Source: Hydractinia symbiolongicarpus
Taxonomy: Eukaryota > Cnidaria > Hydrozoa > Anthoathecata > Hydractiniidae
Direction: 5' to 3'
Length of the DNA: 64,000 bases
Assembly: GCF_029227915.1 (NCBI RefSeq)
Contig: NC_079881.1
Location: 12,563,501-12,627,500, forward strand
Shown: positions 57,244 to 64,000 of the stretch, piece by piece
Position numbering within the stretch: position 1 is the stretch's first letter
Layout: every line of letters begins with the position of its first letter
Position numbers and translations under genes: made by a program
The notes under the pieces: model-generated
What the model was told of the DNA's origin: nothing
Databases searched by the model: none
The model's input: only the letters and a program-made list of their open reading frames with translations

Positions 57244-58346
57244 GAAAAATCGATTAAATTTTCTCTGTGGACCACATAAAATTATGTTTCGTCCCCTGAT
57301 TCAGGCTCACAACAAACCGTTTTAATTCTTCCTCCTTTCTTCAACAATATGGTATATAAAATGAAGAAAATATTCTTCTTATCTTCGAAAAGTTGCATAG
57401 GGATGATGACTACATCGAATTCTTTATTACATCTCTTATAACACTATTTATAAAAGAATTGAATAACCAGCTTTTTTGTACTTATTTCTTATGTATATAA
57501 TCTCATCATTACAACAGTTGGATATTCTGCACGCTCAGTGCAAGTCTCCAAGCACACAGTATCATTTATACCTTTTCGGTACTGAGGACTTAGGAAGAAA
57601 GCTTGTTTTCCTTTTTATGTACTTTCATTTGAAGACGATTACCTATGCTAATTATTTCAGTGTCTAAAAATCGTGATGGATTGTTTTCCATAGTTAATTT
57701 AATTCTTGGATGGTAGCTGTTGAGAGCATTAAACAAATCATCAGGGTTTTTTTTATGATTCCCACAAGTGCCATCATCATAATGGTTATAAAGGTCAGGT
57801 TTAATTGGATCAACTACATCTCTTTCCATTCTGTTCATAGATATGTTTGCATGGACTACGGATATAGAACCTCCAATAACCATTTGTTTCACTAAACACA
57901 ATCTGGTGAAAGCTTTCGGAATTTTCAGAATATGCCTTGTTTGCGCAAGGGCTGTAAAATCTGGTTGCAATAAATGAAATTGATTGTATCGCCAATTGGT
58001 ATACTTGTGAATAAAGATTCAATATCATAAGATACTAACTCTTCCTCATAATCTAGAGTTACATTTCTTATATGTCTAGAAAATTCATACAGTCTTAAAT
58101 AGCATATTCATTTTTCGTTAGCAGCTGAAGATGTTTTGATATAACCTTAAAGGCTTCGTAAGTGGCTGTGGCCGTTTCATTGATTATATAGGTGTAAGTT
58201 TTAGTGATTCTACGTCAAAGTCTTGATACTAAAAAAATTATGCGCCTTTGCAGTAGCAAAGAAATGTGCAGGTTGGTTAGATTGAGGTCTCATTTCAGAA
58301 TAATCAGGATAATCTTTAAAAATGTCTGTAACTATAGTAGGGTATA
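57244..58346 (-). pseudogene. PLE reverse transcriptase region, broken
   Basis: Read downward from 58346: RPQSNQPAHFFATAKAH (a PLE counterpart of PKIHK), DIESLFTSIPI (motif A, near 58020), ANISMNRMERDVVD (motif B region), NHYDDGT (catalytic motif, DD retained, about 57770), LNSYHPRIKLTMENN and FLDTEI. The region toward 57250 (DEIIYIRNKYKKAGYS) is the usual PLE connector. Frames shift several times. A different PLE lineage from the one at 32.7 kb. Confidence 0.8.
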
Positions 58347-59820
58347 GGGTAACTATAGAGGTTTGAAGTTGGTTGATCAAGTAATGAAAGTTATTGAAAG
58401 AGTGATTGATAAGTTACTTAGAGAAAGAATTGATATAGATAAGATGCAATTTGGTTTTGTTCCAGGGCGTGGCACTACAGATGCAATATTTTTACTCAGA
58501 CAGCTTCAGGAAAAGTATTTAGGAAAGAGAAAGAATCTCTATTTTGCCTTTGTAGATTTAGAGAAAGCTTTTGATAGAGTGCCACGTAAAGTTATTTGGT
58601 GGGCTATGAGAAAATTAGGTGTGGATGAGTGGCTAGTTACGATGGTTCAGTCTATGTACAGCAATGCTAGAAGTCGTGTCAGGATTAACGATTCACTTAG
58701 TGATGAATTTAGTGTAAATGTTGGTGTACATCAGGGTTCTGTACTTAGTCCTTTGTTGTTTATTCTAGTCTTAGAAGCGCTGTCGATGGAGTTCAGAACA
58801 GGTTGCCCATGGGAGTTATTGTATGCAGATGATTTGGTTCTCATAGCAGAGTCGATGGAAGAATTAGTTGAAAAGTTTGAGAAGTGGAAGAAAGGACTAG
58901 AAGAGAAAGGGCTGAAGGTAAACACAGCAAAGTCTAAAGTCATGATAAGTAGCATTGCAGCCAAGTGTGACCTTGTAGTTGGAAAGTGGCCTTGTGGAGT
59001 TTGCAGGAAAGGGGTTGGTAGTAACTCAATTTTTTGTCAGACTTGCAAGCATTGGGTACATAAGAAGTGCAGTAGTATTAGTGGAAGGTTAAGAGCTGGC
59101 ATACAGTTTGTATGCAAGCGTTGCAAAGGTGAGATTATAGAGAATGAAGTATTTCCAGCTTTAATGATGTACAACAGTGGCTCGTTAGAGATAGTTAAGA
59201 ACTTCTGTTACTTAGGTGATATGTTGGGCAGTGAAGGGGGTGTTGGAAGAAGTGTTACTTGCAGGATAGGTTCTGCTTGGAAAAAGTTTAGAGAGTTACT
59301 TCCTTTATTGACTAGCAGAGTCCTGTCAATTGAGGTAAAAGGTAGCTTGTATGAGGCCTGTGTAAGAAGTGTTATGTTGTACGGTAGTGAGACATGGGCA
59401 GTGAAGCAGGAAGATCTTGACCGTTTAGAAAGGAATGATATGAGAATGGTTAGGTGGATGTGTAATGCCAGTCTGAGAGACAGAAAGAGTTCAGATGAGC
59501 TAAGAAGCAGGCTAAGTCTCTGTAGAATTAAAGATGTTATCCAGATAAGAAGGTTAAATTGGCTGGGGCACTTGTAAAGAATGGAGGAGAAAAATTGGGT
59601 AAGAAAGTGTAGAGACTTGATAGTTCCTGGGGCAAAGCCCAGAGGCAGACCGAGAAAGACTTGGCAGGAGGTTATAAGGACAGACTTGATAGAGAGGAAG
59701 TTGAGTTTAGATCTAACACAGTCTAGATCAGATTGGAAGAGGGTCATTAATATACCCCGTCCAACCCATGCTAGCATGGAAAACGGACGTTAAGCCGAGA
59801 ATGATGATGATGATGATGTA
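58347..59820 (+). mobile_element. RTE-like LINE, 5'-truncated copy, plus strand
   Basis: Similarity to the LINE at 46.9-49.9 kb starts at GGGTAACTATAGAGG (58347) and ends at the ATGATGATG tail near 59818. It is inserted within the PLE (PLE coding resumes at 59821 on the minus strand). TGTAACTATAG of the flank and GGTAACTATAG of the LINE overlap at the left junction, suggesting microhomology-assisted 5' joining. Confidence 0.9.
58363..59793 (+). pseudogene. LINE reverse transcriptase plus PHD-like finger, one nonsense codon
   Basis: Open from 58363 to a TAA at 59575-59577. The other LINE copy has GAA there, so one substitution broke it; the remainder (59581-59793) is in frame and ends at the usual stop. 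Domains: RT from FGFVPGRGTTDAIF, through EKAFDRVPR, HQGSVLSPLLF and YADDLVLIAES; then CGVCRKGVGSNSIFCQTCKHW-VHKKCSSI-CKRC (PHD-like, about 58990-59125); YLGDMLGSEGG; YGSETWAVKQEDLDRLERND; RRLNWLGHL; KPRGRPRKTWQEV. The N-terminal endonuclease and early RT motifs are lost by 5' truncation. Confidence 0.88.
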
Positions 59821-59928
59821 GAAAAAGCCTGTAAAACTTATTAAGTCCTTGTGAGTTGTGTCCAAGGCTGGTTCATACCCTTTTTTCAAAGTTTCTTTCA
59901 TCAACTCTTTCTTGATAAAATAATATAA

Positions 59929-60309
59929 AATGGTCTAAACACTGTAAAATTTTTACAAAGTCTGAGCCTGCTCAGCACATCACAATTAATGATAGACACT
60001 CCTTCGTTTGGAAAGTGTTAACTAACGCTCCTATTAATTGCTTTAAGTGAAAGATAATTGAAGCATTTTGTATTAGATCCTTGAAACCAGTTCTGAATAA
60101 ACAGGCAGAGTCTATAAGGTTATTGTTAAATCATAACAAAGTCACATAATTTATGACAAAAACTTTTTACGTTTCTTTCACTCAATTAGTTTTTACGTCT
60201 TTTGGGACGTATACAGTTTTACCTGATGATGTAGTAATATGCTACAAAAAGCTTCATATTTTAGTCGCATATATATAATATAATTGTTCTTAAATAAATT
60301 TTTGTTTTA
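59929..60309 (+). mobile_element. 3'-terminal PLE fragment, plus strand, head to head with the minus-strand PLE
   Basis: Aligns with the reverse complement of 56355-56730 plus 52034-52063: TGGTCTAAACACTG, TCTGAGCCTGCTCAGCACATC, GTTAACTAACGCTCC, CCAGTTCTGAATAAAC and ACCTGATGATG. It encodes the last part of the GIY-YIG region with indels. It lacks the Tc1/BEN element, so it shows the unoccupied site. Confidence 0.82.
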
Positions 60310-62380
60310 CTTACAATGGCGAACAAATCAAATAATTTATTACTACATTTTTAATAATAATAATAAAAAAAATAATAACAGATCTTTTAAGCAACTCCAC
60401 TTTTATTTCAAGGTCAGCCAAAATTTTGATTATTCCTTAAACTTCCTAAGAAGCTGCTAATTTTATATAAATTCAAATCAACACTTCTTATTCTGGCATT
60501 TTAATGTTATTATCCATTAGTAGCAAAGACTATAAAGAATTGTTTATTAATTTGTTTGTCTGGTTATTGAGGCCTTTAGTTCATTAACTTTCCAAATTGT
60601 CAGCCTGGCAATTCAGTAGCGTATCAAAAAATATATATAGCTCTGGTGATTATTAGTTTTGTATTAAATTACTAATGCTGGAACATGTACATGTAAGGTA
60701 TACTAGGAATGGAAAGGTGGTTTGGTTAATTAAGTCATAAAGGAAAGGAAAAGGATTTCAATATTTAGGACAGGGAGAACGGGAGGGTAAATCTAAACAT
60801 GTGATTGACATTTAGCTTACACTTTTCGATTTGTAAGTTACACCAGTGACGTATCCAGAGTTTTTTGGCGACTCTGTTTTCTTATACCCAACTTTTGGTT
60901 AGGTTAGTATCACCTTGAGGCACAACCATGGTTGATGTTGAAGTGGAAATTTTGGGTTTTAAGGTCCCTTATATCGCAGCACTCAAAACATCAAAATTTT
61001 GTACAATCAATACCTGCATTTTATTACATAATTTTATATTTTTTTCGTTTTTAGTATTTGTTGCTGATAAATATGTTAAAACTTTCTTCACAGGATTAAT
61101 ACTGACAATATAAATATATAGGCCACCTGTTAGTTTCTTGTTTTTTATATAATGGCGACACGAAGTCTGTTCGTTGTAGATTTATTTGAGAACCTGTTCA
61201 AAGTCATATTCCATATTTTTCTTCACTGTCTTACAGTAGCGATGGTTTATTAAACTCGTGAAGGGAAAAAGAAAACTTGCACATGATTCATAACCTGTAA
61301 AGGGTTCAGCAAACTTGCGAAAGGGAAAGAGAAAATTTGGACGCGTTTCGAAAAGATTTTTAACCATTTACCATGTGTACGAGGCCTCAAAATAGTGGTC
61401 AATATAAAGTGTTATTAAATCTGCTAAATTTGCCAAACTTGTTTCCAGGACTTTTCTTTCTTAATGTTTAACTGGGAAAGAAAGGAGACGTAAACGTCAA
61501 AAAAGAATGAAGCTGCAAAATTTTTATTTGACAAATTTTGAACATCGTGTACTAAATAGAAAATAAAAATCCTGTTTACTTCTGTATAATCCTGTTTTAT
61601 TCCCAGGGCTGTATTGATTTCGATGGGAAACCGTTCACTAGCCTACCTTCACAGATGTAGCGTTGGGTCTATAACATAGGCTGAAGCTATCGTTAACTCG
61701 ATTTATTTTGAAATGGCCGAGTGAGTAAACATAGTGGTAGGCTCGTGAATTCAAAACATTCAAATGTTACGAATGTGATCGCATGTACGTCAAATCCAAG
61801 CAGTTTAATTGTTTTGAAGGATCGCAAATTTGCTGAAGAAAAACATACTACTTAGAGCTTATATTTACTTAATTTAGTTTTTTTCTTTGCATTTTTTTAT
61901 TTTTTTGGGATAAGAATTTTGGATCCCATACTGGTAAACCGGTAGCAAAACCTCTCTGGATACATCAGTGTACACCTATTGAAAAAAAAAGTTACTTACA
62001 AATCCATTTCAACACAAACATCATAGTGACATTTATTCTAGATGCAACATAAATTAGCAGGATACACTACGCCATAATTTCTCAGCTCATGGTGCCAGTC
62101 AGTATATAAGGGGCAAAAAAACTATGCAATCATCTTGATTCTCTAATGTTTCAGCAAAACAAAAATAGTTAAACATAATAGAACTTTGAACAAGTAAGCA
62201 CAACAAAATTAAGAAATACTATATACATAAATATAGATAGATAGCTATAAATTCTGTGGCAAGTTACCATGCTTATTATTATATTTGCTTCTGATAAAAA
62301 GTTTGTATGTTCTACAATATTCGCATATACATGTTTTTTATAGCAAGTGAAAAATGGGATATGCTTATGCAACAAACACA
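60310..62380. other. No gene seen
   Basis: AT-rich DNA. Short frames (60928-61113, 61182-61367, 62169-62381) have no motif. (AAT/AATA)n stretch near 60350-60375. Confidence 0.45.
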
Positions 62381-62384
62381 ATCA

Positions 62385-63095
62385 GGCTTAAGGCGATCAG
62401 GCGATCTGATTTGTCGAATTCGACAAATTAAATCGTGTATCATGTAAAAATCGTATGCTTTCGGCATGTTCAGACTTGTCGAATTCGATTTTTAAAAAGT
62501 CAGTCGGTTTAACTTTTTCGATTAATCGAAAGGTTTTTAAACAATCAAAATGCTTAATATCTGTACATCAAATGTGCGTTCAGAAAAATGTGGGTTTCTA
62601 TATGAAAAATATCATTAATAGAGGACGTTTAAAAATATCATGTCTTCAAAAATAGATAAGAGACTTTAACAAGATTTTAAAATAATGAATAGATGTTGGA
62701 AGAAGCGCTCTAGAGCTTATTCGCAGAAGACATCCAAAGAAAATTAAAATAATCTTCTTGCTCTAACCGATATTTGTTTAATAACATATCACACACCTCC
62801 AAATTAGGCCTTTTCTGCAACATTTTTTCGTCCACATACGACATTTCTAATATTTTCTTAAATAATTAGTTGCTGAAATAATAGCTGCAACAACAGCGAG
62901 TTCAATTTTGCTTTCTGAAGACATTTTATTAAAAGATCACCTGTCAAGTTTCGATTTTATTTTGATGCTCATTATAATTTACACAAATCAAATTCAATTA
63001 ATTGGATTGTGTATCATCGCCTTTATCACCTGTCAAGTTTCGACTTTATTTTAACGCTCAACATAATTTTGACAAATCGAGTTCGATTAATCGCT
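62385..63095. repeat. Region with repeated CGAATTCGA-type and 65-bp direct repeats
   Basis: TTTGTCGAATTCGACAAATT (62411-62430) is a perfect palindrome, and CTTGTCGAATTCGAT follows near 62476. CACCTGTCAAGTTTCGA starts two direct copies of about 65 bases at 62938 and 63027 (89-base period); the second ends in GACAAATCGAGTTCGATTAATCG, an imperfect counterpart of the left end. Possibly one MITE-like element. Confidence 0.55.
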
Positions 63096-64000
63096 TGTGA
63101 ACAAAACCTCATGGGACAAGATTATGGTACAAGGAATCAGTTGTGAAAAACAACTGTGTGTTGAGAATAAAGAAGAAAGATGTCAAAGCACATCCGCAGT
63201 CTTGGCTTTAAAAAGTAAAACCTGTATAAGATGAAGATGCCGCGTAATGTTACAACAATTGTCTTCGGAAGATGGTTCTTCCTAACATAATAAACTGTAT
63301 ATTAACAACGTATAAGGTAATAATTTTGGTGGTTGTGAAGGCAAGGGCAGGTACAGAAAATATAAGCTGATTCTCACTTATAGTCGTAAACGTTATGACT
63401 AAGGTCATATGCCTCACAGTCTGAACCTAAAAAGTTGTAACTTCGTCAAAAATTTTAAAACAGAGGTTTTAAAATAATAGTGAAAAAATAGCGCGCAAAT
63501 TATAATTCGTCAATATGCCTTGTTCCTAGAGCATTTTGCCTCTGATTAACATGATAAAGGCTAAGGATAAGGGCTACAAGACTCAGGGGACGAGGTTGAA
63601 ATTATGTGCTTTAGCTGGTTTAAATGATGAACAACATAAAACTGAAACAACTGGTACAAAATGTTAGGGAAAAAACTTGTTCCAAAACTTGTTTTTTTTT
63701 CCTCAACGATTCGAGCATTTACTTTCATTGCTCTACTGTTATTTTCATCGCAAGACAACGGGAATATGAGAACGAATTTTCGCTGCTAAGATCTGGTTTT
63801 GACATTAAGGTGTCTTGCTTCGGGAGAATCCGCAACGCTCATTGTGGTTTAAGGAGCAATCAATGCTAGGAGCATCCACAAGGTCAAAACCAATCTCTAT
63901 TGGCCTTGTAGTGTTGGCTTTTCATGCTTTACTTTGCTATCCTTACACGTTAAGATGTCTTTGTTTTATGTGTTAATTGTTTGTACTTGTAAGTATGAGA
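63096..64000. other. No gene seen
   Basis: Opposite-strand frames at 63561-63869 overlap and show no motif. Nothing else supported to the window end. Confidence 0.4.

Larger units (their letters stand above)
52034..59928 (-). mobile_element. Penelope-like element with GIY-YIG endonuclease, minus strand, interrupted by three insertions
   Basis: PLE-derived pieces: 59928-59821, 58346-57244, 56804-56355 and the 3' tail 52063-52034. Insertions: LINE 58347-59820, MITE 56805-57243, Tc1/BEN element 52064-56354. Comparison with the second PLE fragment at 59929-60309 supports that the 3' tail continues across the Tc1/BEN element: both read ATATATA/TAATAT then TAAATAAATTTTTGTTTTA. The PLE is 5'-truncated and meets the other fragment head to head. 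Confidence 0.78.

Noticed and set aside
57810-58028. Separate small genes on the minus strand at 57.8-58.0 kb
   Set aside because: They are alternative frames of the broken PLE reverse transcriptase.
59208-59777. 189-codon minus-strand frame
   Set aside because: Antisense to the LINE C-terminal region; the same shadow occurs at 46969-47295 opposite the other copy.

Overview
This 64 kb window looks like AT-rich, repeat-dense genomic DNA of an animal. A cnidarian, possibly a hydrozoan, is my best guess. That guess rests on the mix of Ty3/gypsy, Penelope-like, RTE-type LINE, PIF/Harbinger, hAT and Tc1/mariner elements with a P2X7-ballast-like gene relic and short GT-AG introns, all in low-GC sequence. 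It is an inference, not a proof. I recognise no intact cellular gene; almost every recognisable coding region belongs to a mobile element, and most are broken.

Layout. 1-6280: a Ty3/gypsy retrotransposon cut by the left window edge (gag; a MYND-like finger plus protease; pol frameshifted at its start; polypurine tract; 3' LTR). 8611-9389: three-exon relic of a P2X7-ballast-type gene with two lesions. 10.1-13.3 kb: palindrome, MITE-like repeats and a roughly 480-bp repeat array full of TGACGTCA sites. 17.5-18.3 kb: hAT transposase relic. 19455-22532: PIF/Harbinger element with TAA target duplication, 27-bp inverted repeats, broken transposase and broken Myb/SANT-like partner. 32.66-35.06 kb: decayed Penelope-like element (PLE). 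36556-37758: non-autonomous element with a 6-bp target duplication. 39413-42113: element with CACTG termini that contains a gypsy gag-protease relic. 46931-49897: RTE-like LINE on the minus strand.

52.0-60.3 kb is a nest of insertions. A PLE on the minus strand is interrupted by a 4.3-kb Tc1/mariner-type element (52064-56354), a 439-bp MITE (56805-57243) and a 5'-truncated LINE (58347-59820). It then meets a second PLE fragment head to head.

The most interesting unit is 52064-56354. It starts and ends with CAGTG, has 29 identical terminal bases at each end and is flanked by TA. It carries two divergently transcribed genes: a DD34E transposase and a three-exon gene for a BEN-domain protein with a coiled coil. 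The two genes share an upstream region with four copies of ACTCCCGAGTA, and a fifth exact copy lies near the left end. GAGTA/GCGAGTA motifs also crowd both ends. The arrangement suggests an element-encoded DNA-binding protein that recognises both the ends and the shared promoter; that functional reading is inference.
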